Assembly (NCBI GenBank): GCA_002633005.1
Contig: NMRA01000124.1
Location: 639,814-703,813 of the forward strand
Source of the DNA: Phoronis australis
Taxonomy: Eukaryota; Phoronida; Phoronidae
Direction: 5' to 3'
Length of the DNA stretch: 64,000 bases
In this document: positions 47,901-58,942 of the stretch, piece by piece
How the letters are laid out: the number at the start of each line of letters is the position of its first letter
How positions within the stretch are numbered: position 1 is the stretch's first letter
Made by a program: the position numbers and the translations under genes
Notes under the pieces: generated by a model
Told to the model about the DNA's origin: nothing
Seen by the model: only the letters and a program-made list of their open reading frames with translations
Databases searched by the model: none

Positions 47901-50900
47901 ACTATTACTAAAATCAATATACTCAGTATGTGGATGACCAGTAGCATGCCGGCGCTACACTTCATTTTTAGTTTTGTACGGGGGGGGGGACGTGAGCACT
48001 CTTAAATCTGCCAATGTCATCCCAACAGTTAAGATTATCCAAGTAGTCCCTCCCTACACAGTGGTGGCAAATTGATCCTTGGCTGTCTCATTTCTTTGTT
48101 CACTTACAGGTAAATCAGCTTACTGACATTATCTCAGGGGGCACACTTATACCTACATATAATGACAGAGCAAGGATAAGAATCTATTATGGTAGCATGA
48201 AACGTAACCTTTCCTAAAATTTGAACAAAATAATTGTCATTTTCCACCTTTCAAAACCTAACTGTATATTGTTAAAATGCTCAAATTTCATTGTGTGTTT
48301 GTAGACGATAGCTGCCTAGGAGTGAAACATGTAAGCAGTTTATAGTTAAAAACTCGATGTTTGGTTGCTTCTAAATTGCGGCACCGTTATTTTCCAGTAC
48401 ATTCCCATTGATACTGGGTGGGGTAGGGATATTCAGTAAACACATGTCACTATACAGGAAGCCAGAGCACAAGAAGAACTTGACCGGTGATAGCCATGGT
48501 GCTCCACAAACAAGTGATGTTGACCTTCTGGACACAGGTCAGCACATTATATAACAGCTCAGTGAGACCTGTCCAGCCAGATTACTTAGCACTGAATGTG
48601 TCACACTCAGCTGGTTATTCTGGTATGCATGAAATGAACTTCAAAGCTATTGGAGGCAACAACAATAAAATTCCACCCTTATTTGCCGACAGCACAGGAA
48701 TAATAAATTCAAAAAACAGCTTAATCTTGATCTTAATGATGGAATAAATGACTATAATACACAGCGCACACTGTGGATATGTGTGAAAACATTCAGCTAC
48801 ATGTGATAAAATAACTGGATGTCAGCCAAGAAAACTATCCCAAAATATTTTCATCCACCTGCATCATTGAAAACAGAAATAGCTTTTTCACATACTAGTA
48901 TCATGTGACACAACAAGAAAGTCTAACCTACCACATTGATGCCAGATAGCTGTTGTGCGACTGCAAGAACGCTGACCAGCGCCAGCGGGAGACGGTGAGG
49001 CTTGCTCTTGAAAAGCTGGAGAAATGTCCACTCAGGCTCGGACTGTTGTACCTTGACTTCATTTCTCATTTCCTGAATGTCGTAAAAGACATCATGGTCT
49101 TGCCCGCGGAATTTCTTCAAAGCTACACAAATATAAAGCAGTGCAATGATTTAACTTCCATCTTGAAAAATAAAAATATTTTGCCGACCAGACAACCATT
49201 CGTAAAGGACTGAGGGTCAGGCAAAGGGAAATAGATGCTAGACGCCAACATGGTCCACGGCAAATTAACTCATGAATGAACAAAGGAATCCTGACCAATC
49301 TGACCAATGAATTTAAGCTGGTAAACTTACTTCATGAAATAAAGTAAATTAGTTTCCTATCTCCTGACCTACACTCATCATATTTCTTTAGCATCCTGTT
49401 ACCATGGAGACAAATGCAGGCACATATCTTCACTAATTGCACACTAGCTCAGGCAGCAGCATTGGCTAAGCTTTATGGCTAAACAGGCTTTGACACTCTG
49501 TGGTAAAAAGTTGTGCCTGATCATATGCACCACATTAGTAGCCAGTCTGTGAGCCAATTAGAGGCAATCATCCAACTTGCAAGTTCGTTCATAATGGCAT
49601 CAATTTGGATTGATTTTTTTTGCGACAGTGCATATGTGCAAAGTGGTTTCTGACCAAATCTTTTTGCCATTTTCACGGTTTCTGAGTAGAGTTTTCGAAG
49701 ACTACTCAACACAGGGCAATTTCCGAACATCAACTTTTTCAGAGCCACAACCTGAACACAACACCAGAGCTCAGAACTAACGAGTCAGTATACACCAATG
49801 AATATAGAAAAGCTCCTTTGGAGCTTTAGTGACTTCTTGACAGCAGATGATAAGGGACATGTACTAAGGATGTAAAGCCAACAGTTTATTTGGCCAATTA
49901 GAGATTCCATTAAGCCCTCAGTATGCTAAGGACATGAAAACATGAGCGTAATGTGATTGGACTATTAATAACAACACGCATTTTTGGCATCAGTTCAGAG
50001 TTCCCTTTTTGTTCAAGACATGATTCACAACGCCCTAGTTTCCATGCCCTCATGAAAAACAGAGCTAGTCAAGTAAGTTTAGACTAATTTTGATCTGAAT
50101 CATAAATGCTCTTAACTATAAATGGAGCAAATCACATGATTTCTATACTGGCATGTGACCAACATCTGCAGTTTGCACAAAAGTAGTGAAGGGTTATCAC
50201 AGAAGACCACAGCACATAAGCCAGATCTCAGCATCGTATTGATGGTTCAGTCCAATCAATAGTCAGTTCTGGAGCAGGCAGTCAGAAACCCCAAGAGAGA
50301 CCCATACTAAACATTTAATTACAAGAATACCATTCACAGTAACATCAAACTAAGTGCTAGACAGCTGGATATGTGCTACACTAAATGCCTGGATACATAA
50401 GGAGATGCAAAGGTTTATAATGGGAACTATATACATGTAAGAGCTTTAAACAGAGTTACTGAAAAAAGTAGGAAATAGTTTCAAAACTTCACAGCCAGAG
50501 TTGAGGAGTACATGCACAAATGACTGATACAATTCATCGAATCCTCGAAATACCCTTTCCCAATGTCACGTTTAGATAGCAATATTCACAGCGCCAACTG
50601 CGGTGGGGCAAGTTGCCTCGCCACACAAAAGCAGATTACCTCCCCTGCAAAAACATCTAGCTACTTACATTCTTCAGCCTCCTGTTCATTTCCTAGTTTG
50701 ACGAGGAGGAACCGTGGACTTTCTGGCATGAACGGCAAGACGATGCACGAGACAACGGCTGGAGCGGCAGTCAACGCAAGGAGAATAGGCCATCCCCCGC
50801 TGTTGCCTGAAACGGGATTTCACGATACTGTTGATAGCGAAATTTCAATTAAAATTTTTAATTAAGTTGTATGCACTTATCTCATTGTTTCCTGGCTCGT

Positions 50901-53900
50901 ACAAGACAAGTTTATAGTAACAACTACTCGGGAAATTCAGCATTTCAAATAAGAAGCTCGCCAGTTGAAATTATTAGAAGTACCGTACTCCTCAGAGCAC
51001 TTAAATTGGGAATCTAAAAAACAGGGGGTGGGAGGGTACTTTATGACAACAATAAAGTTTACCTTTGCACTTTTAATTTTCATAAATGCTACACAACAAG
51101 TCAAAAGTACTCAAGCAAAATGCACCAAGTCTTCCTTCATGACCGAGGATGAAGAGTAAGTAACAGGGGAGATAATAAGGTGATTATTTTGCAATTTTGC
51201 CGCCCTAATATTCATTACTTGTCATTCTTGCTATTAACGGAATTAGCCGTCATGAAGAGAATACAGTATTTTATCTGATTACTTTTGTAATGTATTTTAT
51301 TTCTGCATTCTCACAGGGTGGCATTGGTGAAAGAATGGTTCACCTGTCCTCTCTATACTGCATGTCGTCAGGTAGTTTTGTGAGATCACTACCCAAAAAT
51401 GGTGGCATCCAGTTGAACACCTTACCATTCTCGATCTACACAGGTAACTATGGTAATGTTCCACTTATTTCTCACAAAAATAATCCCCAAAACTGTTATT
51501 CTTACATTTTTCAAAGGCTGATTAGCTTGCTGCAAATATTAGAAACTTTACCAAATATCGCTTTATGACGTCTACGAGGCCACAAATCAAGCAACTAATA
51601 TACTAAAAATTTGTTAATCTTTCTTTTTTTGCATCACCAAGTGATTGCCGAGTCTTGCACAGCTACTGACGACATAACACTTACCAAGGATCTGGCGTAG
51701 ACCAATCAGCTGAGACATCATGATGCCAATGGTTAAACCAAGCTGATGAAGAACTCCCATCGCACCACGGATATTGACCGGTGAGACCTCCGTGAGATAC
51801 ATTGGTACAAGGCCAGAGCCAGCACCTGAGGAGAGCAGAACGACACACTACACATGAATGTTTCCCCCAGACCCAGACAAAAAAGAGAATTTCCTCCCTA
51901 GCCAGTCTCACATAAGCTATTCAGCAGGTTACGACAACATCTCGGTTGTTTTATGATCATAAAATTTATATGCAGACCAACAATGTATGTCACTGCAAGA
52001 ACTCAGAGCCACCTGCTCAAGGGTGAGGTCACACACGAGACAGAGCAAACTCAACATCGGTAGGGAGGATGTTTCCTATGAGGGATCAGTTGGTCAATTG
52101 GTAGAGAGGTGCTGCCAGGCGTGCCAGCACAGGCTGGTATTTTTGCTCTCTGGGGACAGTCGGTGAGAGTAAGATTTTCAGCCTATCTCAAATAAGCTGA
52201 AATGGCACTTGCTAGCACAAACTTAAGCATAATCTTAGAGGAAGCCCTCATCATTTTAGTTTCCTAAACTGTAAACACGCACACCATTTACAACTCAGGG
52301 GACCATGCAATGCTGGTCCACACCCCCTAGAACGGCCATGAACCAGGTCATAACTTTCCACCACAACCCATTGTCAATAAAAAATTTCTGCACATTATGG
52401 GGTACTAGTTTTGACCAACAAGAGATGATAACACTCAAGTGGCAATATACCATTAATAATCCAAGACAAGACAACATGCAACATACACCCATATAATTCT
52501 TTAGCATTGTGAGAGCACTGACCCGATTTCTTATTCTGGTGTGGAGTAGCTGAGTTGACAGGGATCAATGAAACACAATTCCCTTCATACAGGGCCATTT
52601 TGGTACATCAGACAATAGACATTTTCGTGTGATTTTTTCATTATTCCATAGTACAAAACCAGTGGAAACTTGGCAGCATGAAGGTGGCAAAGAAGTCACA
52701 AAAATTGGAAAATATCACTGCCGTACGGTAAATTTTCCTCATCTTCGAACAAAATAAATTTAAAAAGTTTTCGGAAAGTGGATCAGATTTGTAAATTAAG
52801 GAGTGTTGGTGCTGTGGTTCGGGAGTTGTAAACCTCCATACAAAAGTGAAGAAGAACGCCCACCAACTACTCCATATCAACATTTCTGCTCCAGAGATTA
52901 ATCAGTCATTCACTGAAATTAATCATAAACTTTGTACTTGAATGCTATATCCTTAATTTGTTTACCCCAAATGTTGTTCCCAATGTAAACATGAATAAAA
53001 TAAAGTAGTAAACTTTAAGACCGAGTGAACTCCCTATAACCTTAACGTAACAGTTTTCTAGCAATCTCATACTGCAAACCCATTTCCTCTTGTATTCCAC
53101 TTTAATATCCATGACGTAGTCAGTGAAGTCAGAAATTCCTGCTGTTTGTGGCCAGCCAGTGCATAATTGTAAACAAACCAAGCCAGGAGTCTGGCAGGGT
53201 GGCAAACGCCAGGAAATTATACTCAGCTGCTGATGATAATCTTGGCCAGAAGAAGAACACAGCGTAGTGGGGATGGGGTCAGTGATTGACAGCAAGGGAA
53301 TACTTTATGATGGAACCAAACGTTCTGTTCTACTCAGAGAATTTAACGATTCAAAATGAACCCTACAAAGAAAAGGGGATGGCAGATGGTTCTAAACTCA
53401 AAGCCGCGATCTTCAAAGATCACATCATTAGCATGTGCTCAAGTTTCAAAGTTCAAAACCTAAGGACTTTTGCGACACTGGTGTAATTTCAGTGACAAGT
53501 AGCAAAAATCGCACACACGCGCACAAAATTTTAGGTGCTGCAGGAAATACAGTTCAAGCTTATAAAAGTTCCACTTAGTGGAGAAAGACTTACCACACCC
53601 AATTCCAACAAGGAATCTTGCGATGATGATCATTTCTAGTGAGTTTCCAAGTTCACAGAAACCAAAGAAAAACGCGCCGATTATGTTGAAACTATGCATG
53701 ATCAAAAGCGATTTTTTTCTGAAAATAACCAATCATAAATAAATAGTCTTAGAGCATGGCAATTCCCCACTTATTTAGCACAGAAATAATTGTCAAAATT
53801 GTCATTATTCTAATTTTCTAGTGCAGATTACTTTGTGCCACAAATAATGAAAATATTATTAAAAGTTGATTTATGATATCAGCACTGCACAAACCAAAAC

Positions 53901-56900
53901 TTTCTGGACACATTTGACAAAATAGAATTTCATTTGCAGGACATATTGCGTACTTAATAAGTGAGTACGTCACTTGAAGAAAGGGATTCTCTGGCAATTG
54001 TTTTGTTGTGACTAGACATAATTCAAAATTTATTACTCACTTCACGGAAAACTGATGATAAAGCTGCAATTTTTTTACCTAGCTGAAAACAAAAATTCAA
54101 ATTAGGGCTTTTACTGTGATAAAATTGATCACCAAACATTCCTCACTATGATGGGATTCTGTTTCTGTTAAATCGAATCACAGAAAGGAATATTATGAGA
54201 ACAATTTTACGAGAGTAAAAACTGGCCTCATTTGATTTTATTTTTGTTTTTAGCTATCTTAACAGGACAAAATCCTTAGTGATAGATAGTATAGTCTATA
54301 AATAATGAACTGAATAAAAGAAATCTTGGATTACAGTGAGACCATTTTAACACGATAAGACTAAGTTTCTAATTTTCTAAAATCAAACTCTAGAACAGTG
54401 GAGTTCATTGCTTGCATCTGTGGTTATGTTATCTTCACTTGATTTATTAGCCGAAAACTTGGCAATTTTGACTTCACCTAATTGCTAAAGTATGGAGATT
54501 TATTGATGCTGGCAAGAGTTCAGCTCTGAGTTTTGGCTACACAATGAGTTGATTGTATTACCCACTACAAAACACATAAATAAAAGTTGAAAAGAATCTG
54601 AGCACAAACACAAGCAATTTTAGTCTGGTTAAAAAGATTGACTTATCGATTAATTAATGTGGATGGACGAAAAAATGGAATAACTCCAGGGTGGAAATCA
54701 AGAAATTTATAAGAATGAACAATAGACTTATCAAGACCTTAGATGCGTCACGTGGGGTTTACTGCCTGGAGTGAAAAAAGACAAATACAGTGGCAGCTGA
54801 GTACGAAACTATTTAATATTGCATATTATGAAATGTCAACTGTCTGCGATGTGAATACTATAGCATAGACAAGCCCAAGTCTGAACAAAATGATCCGATG
54901 AGATAGAATGGAATGAATGCAAATAGACGTGGCTAAACAGTTAAGATTTCTAGGAAAAGAGATACAAAATATCAATAAGACTGAGTAAGATAGACCAACA
55001 ACCACCCAACGATTAATTGGAATAGCAATGACAACTCAGATCAATGAGAAATAACGGTAACCTTTTTCAAAAATAGACTGACTCAAAACCAAGTGATGAA
55101 AAAGTGAACTTACATCCAATATGGCCCTCGCTCACTTAAGAGGAAACGTGCCTGTGATTTCTGAGAAGGTAATCTTTTAGTTGCAGGGTAAATTCCTATG
55201 CCTCACGGAGCCAAAACTAACTTTTGATTCTAATCTTGATGGGAATTTTTACTTGTTTAATCATTAGACGGATAATTTTGGGCCAGAATGTGAGGAATAT
55301 CACCTGATATTTAAATATTTGTAAAAGGGGAATGGGGCATCGAGGAGACTGCCAAAATTTCCAGCCAACAGGTGGCCTAGATGACAGATACATTCAACAA
55401 ATCACATAAAAAGGTCAGCGAACCTGATGAATGGATCATAAACAAGGTAAGCAAACTTGTTCAACAATGAATCCCAGTAAATGCTCAAATTGTTGGACAA
55501 CACTATCAAGACACACGGAAGGTTTTACGCATTTGACTTAAAACCATAAATATATCATAATACAACCGGTATACGTACCTTCCAAATTTATCGGCAAACC
55601 ATCCTACAGAGAATGCGCCTATACACCCTCCGACGAGATAGATAGCTACAGTGAATGACCATACAAAGGTCAAAAGGTCACCAGAGACGACACCATCCTC
55701 CACAAACCGCTCAGTTAACGAACGGTTCAAAAAATTCTTTATCAACTGAAATACAAAAGCACGTACTGTAATTAGTTCTAAAACAAAGGTCCAGTAAATG
55801 ACGAGAGTTGTTCCGGAAACGTTGACTACCTGGCATTGTTCATGTAATACTTTTCCAGTCAGAAGAAATGCAAATTACTCGCCGATATTTTAGTCCAAAT
55901 CAATAACAGTTCTTAACTTCATTCTCTCCTCACAGGAGCACAAGCGGTTCATAGATGTGGAAAATCTTGGTGATGTTCGGAAATCGGCAGTACATGACCA
56001 AAAGGGTTGAACATTCAGAATCAAACGTAGCATCGAGCTTTTGTCAACGACTAAATTGCTAGTAAGCAAGCGTAGTCAAGATTCTAAATCTGCCACTGCA
56101 TAAGGAATTGCAACGGAAAGTTGCCCAAAGGACACAAGAAAAACTCACAATTTCTGGTGAATTGAGAACCCCAGTGTTCCAGCCATGTGGAAATGAGCTT
56201 CCGAAGACAGCAATGGAGGCTGTAACTGCTAAAGGCGTTGTTACTTTGCCCTGTAAAAAGGAAGTCGTTTAGTACACTGGAAATGATAGGATCAACAAAT
56301 ATTTGGCAATAGGCCTGACTGGCCATGTTTGTTACTCTCCGATGACATTGTGGACATCTAAATCTCTCGATAAAGGGAAAGAAAATTTCCGCGTTTCGGC
56401 AGAGTCAACCATCTTCCACCAAGGACTGTAATTCCAATTTTGGGCGACATATGGGTCGTAACAAACAAGCCCTTGAAGGGTTGGTCAACACGAGGGCACA
56501 CATTTGTGTTTCAGTTAGGACTCTAACAGGAAATAAAGTATCAAAAGTGTTTAGTCAGATGTAAATGCTTTGGGTGTTCCAAAAAGTATAAAAATGAACA
56601 GTCTGAAATGTGAACTACAGGAAATGCTTTCATTAAGAAACGTTTTTTTTTTTTTCAAGTATCCAAATTCAGTTTCGTGAGACACAAATGTTATGAAAAT
56701 GACACAGTTGTTAAAACAACATGACACGAAAGTTAGGAAAACTTCCAGTCAACAAAGAGTACAATAATTCTAAAAATAAATATTTTATTTTACAAATAAG
56801 ACTAACACTCCACATACACCCATACAGTGACTAAATCTAAATAAAAAAAACTTTTCCTGGTGTGTATAATTTTATAAGACAATTTTTAACTCACAACTGT

Positions 56901-58087
56901 TCAAAATACTCACAGCAATCTAGCCATTTCAGAAAAAAAAACAGTGAAAGACAGCTTGCTCATCTCAACCAAACATTTTAATTTTCAAAATACAAGTGTC
57001 TGAATGATAGTAGTATAGTATAAAGACAACTGAATAGAGGTCATGACCTCTTATGTCCACACAACAATGACAACAATGAAACAAAATCCAAGGGCGACAA
57101 ATCCCCTAGACAGTGTTTGACAAACGTACTTAATAACATGACTATTCAGGCGAGGCCACGCTAGGGGGGCACTCCTTCGGGAAACCAAAGTATTCGCGCG
57201 TGAAGTGGAGGCGTGGCAGCTATATCGAACGTGATTGGTTGAAAAGAGACACACAAGTGTGGTGTGTCTGATGCAACCTTATCGACGGATTTACTATCAG
57301 TAAACATAGACCGACTCATAGTAATGTGCTCCCGCAGAACTGACAAGAATGAATTGTATTCGAACGAACGCCTAACAAACATTTCAGTCGATAACCTGTG
57401 ACTGTGCTTGTAGTTGTGGGTTCCTGGTTCCGTGTCGCGTTTTCTGAGGTTTTACCTCCTAAGTCTACAAGAATACACATAAAGACTTATAGTTCTTTCT
57501 TTCACTTCAACGCGGTATTAAAATTAGATGTCTCTTCAAATCACACAATGTAATATTCGGGAATTAGAAGCTGGCCAAAGGCCCTCCCAGATAAGTAATT
57601 CCAGCCTCTCAAAAAATGTATCACCAATGACCGAAAAATTGGACGTAAATCGGGGACCCCAAACAAGAGGGACTAGTGCTATGATCTTTGACACCACGTG
57701 GCACGTGGATTGATAATATGGTACCCACGCGCGGATCACACGTTCACTGAACCTCGTACCAATTCGAGAGTACTCAGAAAGTCATCCAGTAAAACAATTC
57801 ACTTACAAACACTGATTCGCATTCAGATAAGTGTATTGAAGCCCACCGAAGAAGATTTGCTGGCATTGTGAACACTTTTCAGTCATCTTTTGATCACGTT
57901 GGTACAATGTCTATGACCTTGAATCGGCTGACTTCACGAGTAGGGTCTCGAGTCGTTTACGACGTGTGTTACCACCCATAAATATGAACAAAAATGTGAA
58001 CTGTGTTGGGTCAAATTCAGTAAATCTTACCTTAAGTCTGTCATGATTGGGGTCTATCATCCCCTGTCTGTCTTTATTTTCCGCCAT
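38716..58087 (-). CDS. Facilitative glucose transporter, GLUT/SLC2A family (11 exons)
   Basis: Eleven minus-strand exons join in frame to 510 codons, the usual GLUT length, with GT..AG introns throughout. Family marks in order: N-glycosylation sequon N60-R-S in the first outer loop; W-F-A-D-K-F-G-R-K loop; L-V-G-I-G-C-G-A-G with E-V-S-P; N-I-R-G-A-M-G; P-E-S-P-R at 225-229; Q-Q-L-S-G-I-N at 300-306; M-D-R-G-G-R-R at 348-354; Q-G-P-R-P at 417-421; N-W at 431-432; P-E-T-K at 473-476. Twelve spans are expected. GLUTs move hexoses down their gradient across the plasma membrane. Keeping QLS and N-V-V (N-x-V) in helix 7 favours glucose over fructose. The helix-10 Trp of human GLUT1 (W388, cytochalasin B site) is Gln408 here. 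An in-frame TGA 27 bases before the ATG fixes the start. The 42-codon tail after Lys468 ends S-S-V. Confidence 0.93.
38911..39165 (-). other. GLUT intron 10 (contains 'n' at 39082)
   Basis: Short intron, cag|gttagt to cttacag. The sequence right after the undetermined base (atagaatttta, then 'cttgc' and 'ggatatactgtgtgct') resembles intron 3 sequence near 53918-53955. Confidence 0.7.
39166..39293 (-). CDS. GLUT exon 10 (residues 404-446)
   Basis: Phase 1 in, phase 0 out. It encodes helices 10-11: [17 protein letters not shown] and F-M-N-W-F-A-N-F. Class I GLUTs have G-P-x-P-I-P-W here; this protein has G-L-G-S-I-P-Q, with two Pro and the Trp lost. The second Trp (W412 of GLUT1) is kept as W432. 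Confidence 0.93.
39294..39664 (-). other. GLUT intron 9
   Basis: AT-rich; 'caattgccattttgtttcac', then 'ttttcaaaacctaa', resembles 48236-48262 in intron 7 ('attgtcattttccacctttc', 'aaaacctaa'), a dispersed intronic repeat. Confidence 0.6.
39665..39842 (-). CDS. GLUT exon 9 (residues 345-404)
   Basis: Acceptor ctttctgctag|gttcca and donor ctt|g|gtaagt, phase 0 in and 1 out. It encodes the conserved cytosolic loop P-L-M-D-R-G-G-R-R and helices 9 and part of 10, ending F-A-V-G-L-G. Confidence 0.93.
39843..40279 (-). other. GLUT intron 8
   Basis: Short AT-rich intron with no other feature seen. Confidence 0.7.
40280..40390 (-). CDS. GLUT exon 8 (residues 308-344)
   Basis: Phase 0 at both ends, tttcag|gtgttc to tcg|gtaaga. 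It encodes the helix 7-8 stretch [14 protein letters not shown], closely matching the GLUT1 'F-Y-Y-S-T-S-I-F' segment. Confidence 0.93.
41826..41984. mobile_element. Tc1/mariner-type miniature element (159 bp)
   Basis: The termini ccgtaatcgttcgggttaac and its near-perfect complement (gttaacccgaacgattacag) form arms of ~24 bp. TA dinucleotides flank both sides (41824-41825, 41985-41986), as expected for the Tc1/mariner target. Inside, TTAACCGCC occurs four times, in two ~52-bp tandem half-units ('gttaaccgcccatccccga', 'gttaaccgccctcccccga'). No coding capacity. The superfamily is inferred from the TA duplication. Confidence 0.7.
43157..43547. repeat. Minisatellite, ~34-bp unit in alternating pairs
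   Basis: Units such as gttcacatagctacaaacat+tgctggtgaccatgt alternate with gttcacgtagctaaaaacgt+tgctggtgatgcgt, giving a ~68-69 bp higher-order period. At least ten units are present, decaying at both edges. The minus-strand frame reading repeated M-V-T-S-N-V-C is an artefact of the array. Confidence 0.88.
45277..45539. mobile_element. GGGGGTCACTCA-type miniature element, full copy
   Basis: The ends ccggggggtcactca and gagtgaccctccacccccagg are imperfect inverted repeats. TTCAAC flanks both sides (45271-45276 and 45540-45545), a likely 6-bp target duplication. The interior is shared with 32361-32558. No protein is encoded. Confidence 0.65.
46714..47404. repeat. 691-bp tandem duplicate, left copy
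   Basis: Runs from ccgatcagaagctgacccca to ctcatttctt and is followed directly by the 'n' at 47405. It matches the right copy base for base apart from about ten substitutions (for example gctgagaga/gctaagaga, ctgctgatattt/gcgctgatattc). Confidence 0.95.
47406..48096. repeat. 691-bp tandem duplicate, right copy
   Basis: Same length as the left copy, offset exactly 692 bp, the extra base being the 'n'. The sequence beyond 48096 is unique again. Both contain a G run ('gagagggggggggcagcc'). Confidence 0.95.
48932..49122 (-). CDS. GLUT exon 7 (residues 244-307)
   Basis: Acceptor atatttgtgtag|ctttga and donor aatgtg|gtaggt, phase 1 in and 0 out. It encodes the large cytosolic loop ([19 protein letters not shown]) and helix 7 with Q-Q-L-S-G-I-N-V. 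Confidence 0.93.
49123..50668 (-). other. GLUT intron 6
   Basis: 1.5 kb AT-rich intron with no further exon seen. Confidence 0.7.
50669..50806 (-). CDS. GLUT exon 6 (residues 198-244)
   Basis: Acceptor cgtttcag|gcaaca and donor gaat|gtaagt, phase 1 in and out. It encodes helix 6 ([12 protein letters not shown]) and the signature P-E-S-P-R-F-L-L at the start of the large loop. Confidence 0.93.
50807..51684 (-). other. GLUT intron 5
   Basis: Short intron with no repeat or exon recognised. Open frames at 50965 and 51290 on the opposite strand show no domain. Confidence 0.7.
51685..51825 (-). CDS. GLUT exon 5 (residues 151-198)
   Basis: Acceptor ctctcctcag|gtgctg and donor cttg|gtaagt, phase 1 in and out. 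It encodes [19 protein letters not shown] and helix 5 ([11 protein letters not shown]), including the conserved Gln of the sugar path. Confidence 0.93.
51826..53593 (-). other. GLUT intron 4 with a possible tRNA-like relic
   Basis: 1.8 kb intron. Near 52082-52145 the plus strand reads 'tggtcaattggtagagaggt', like a tRNA D-arm/A box, with a weak B-box position (ggtatttttgc) 44 bases on. It is too degraded to call a tRNA. Confidence 0.4.
53594..53718 (-). CDS. GLUT exon 4 (residues 109-151)
   Basis: Acceptor ggttattttcag|aaaaaa and donor tgtg|gtaagt, phase 2 in and 1 out. It completes the G-R-K-K loop and encodes helices 3-4: [12 protein letters not shown] and [13 protein letters not shown]. 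Confidence 0.92.
53719..55578 (-). other. GLUT intron 3
   Basis: 1.9 kb AT-rich intron. The part at 53915-53960 resembles intron 10 near 39083. No exon seen. Confidence 0.65.
55579..55745 (-). CDS. GLUT exon 3 (residues 54-109)
   Basis: Acceptor gtatttcag|ttgata and donor ggaag|gtacgt, phase 0 in and 2 out. It encodes the outer loop with sequon N-R-S, helix 2 ([12 protein letters not shown]) and the start of the D-K-F-G-R loop. Confidence 0.93.
55746..56148 (-). other. GLUT intron 2
   Basis: Short intron, nothing else recognised. Confidence 0.7.
56149..56250 (-). CDS. GLUT exon 2 (residues 20-53)
   Basis: Acceptor ctttttacag|ggcaaa and donor gaaatt|gtgagt, phase 0 at both ends. It encodes helix 1: [22 protein letters not shown]. 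The usual Y in 'F-x-Y-G-Y-N' is replaced twice (H and W). Confidence 0.92.
56251..58030 (-). other. GLUT intron 1
   Basis: 1.8 kb. A T-run lies near 56645-56657. No element or exon is recognised. It would lie within a longer intron if the 63214-63459 exon is an alternative start. Confidence 0.65.
58031..58087 (-). CDS. GLUT exon 1 (residues 1-19)
   Basis: ATG at 58087-58085 in 'ctcaaATGgcgg', with an in-frame TGA 27 bases upstream. It ends at cttaag|gtaaga in phase 0. The 19 residues are hydrophilic ([10 protein letters not shown]) and form the cytosolic N-terminus, as in GLUT1, where the first exon is equally short. Confidence 0.85.
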
Positions 58088-58571
58088 TTGAGATTCCTGT
58101 ATCCGACTAGTTCAGGGTAAATTTACAATATTGTGCTCTCTATCGATTATGCGATTTTCACTGTGGATGAATGACTACGGCTTTTCTTTTCAAGACTGTT
58201 GAACCAATAGGAATTCTTGTTACATATGAAAGGTCGTACATTCATTATGGCATGTTGCCAAGCTGTTTGAAAGGCATTTGACCTTGAGAGATATGACGTT
58301 GTTAGTAAAAAATACCTCAGACCACTTGTTTAGTTATTTGAGATAAAAGGGGATGATTTGGGCGCGTTCTTGCGTTCATCGCGATAAACGTGAGCTTATT
58401 GTTTTAAAACGTTCTAAAATGTAGTCCTACATAAGAATAATAAAAATTTGCCATGATGCGCAATTTTGGCGGTCTTTTGGATGTTTATCTATACTAGACG
58501 TACAGCAAGAATAAGTGCCAGTTGCGAAATAAACTCCACGGGCAAGCGAAAATACCCGTGGTTAAGCCAGA
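58088..58571 (-). promoter_or_regulatory. Upstream region of GLUT exon 1
   Basis: Presumed 5' UTR and promoter for the short-N-terminus transcript. I can point to no certain TATA box or factor site. Confidence 0.3.
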
Positions 58572-58942
58572 GGCCCGTTCCAAGAAAACAGACTTAGCTA
58601 AGACAAATCTTAATTTTCGGTCAGTTTTTATATAAAACTTAAATTTGTCTCAAGTCTGTTTCAAGAAAGTGACATAAAAAATAGTTGCAGGCGGTCTGAT
58701 ACATGTTGCACCAGACGTGCACAGGCCGCGCATGTGGGCCCATTGCACTGATCACCTGGAACCATATTATGCTTTATTAATATATAGTTAAAAGTGAACT
58801 TAAGTTTGACTTAAGTTTTTGACTGAGGTTTTTTCTTAATTTTGACTATCTTACATGTTGGGGAAGTTTCAAACTTTGGAAGATGAGACAAATCTAAGAC
58901 TTAAGTCAAAAATCAACGTAAGTCGGTTTCTTGGAACGGACC
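58572..58942. mobile_element. Terminal-inverted-repeat element with GGCCCGTTCCAAGAAA ends
   Basis: Left end ggcccgttccaagaaaacag and right end 'gtcggtttcttggaacggac'+c pair as imperfect ~22-bp inverted repeats over a 371-bp unit. Inside, 'gacaaatct' and 'acttaagt' motifs recur in both orientations. CCAG borders each end and may be the target duplication. A non-coding miniature element. Confidence 0.6.

Larger units (their letters stand above)
40391..48931 (-). other. GLUT intron 7 (8.5 kb)
   Basis: The largest intron. It holds a Tc1-type miniature element (41826), a ~34-bp minisatellite (43157), a GGGTCACTCA-type element (45277), a (TGAA)n run near 41252-41270 and a 691-bp tandem duplication split by an 'n' (46714-48096). 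I looked for spare or mutually exclusive GLUT exons and found none. Confidence 0.75.

Noticed and set aside
40391-48931. Duplicated or mutually exclusive GLUT exons in the 8.5-kb intron
   Set aside because: No minus-strand frame there carries GLUT motifs such as FYYSTS or QLSGIN.
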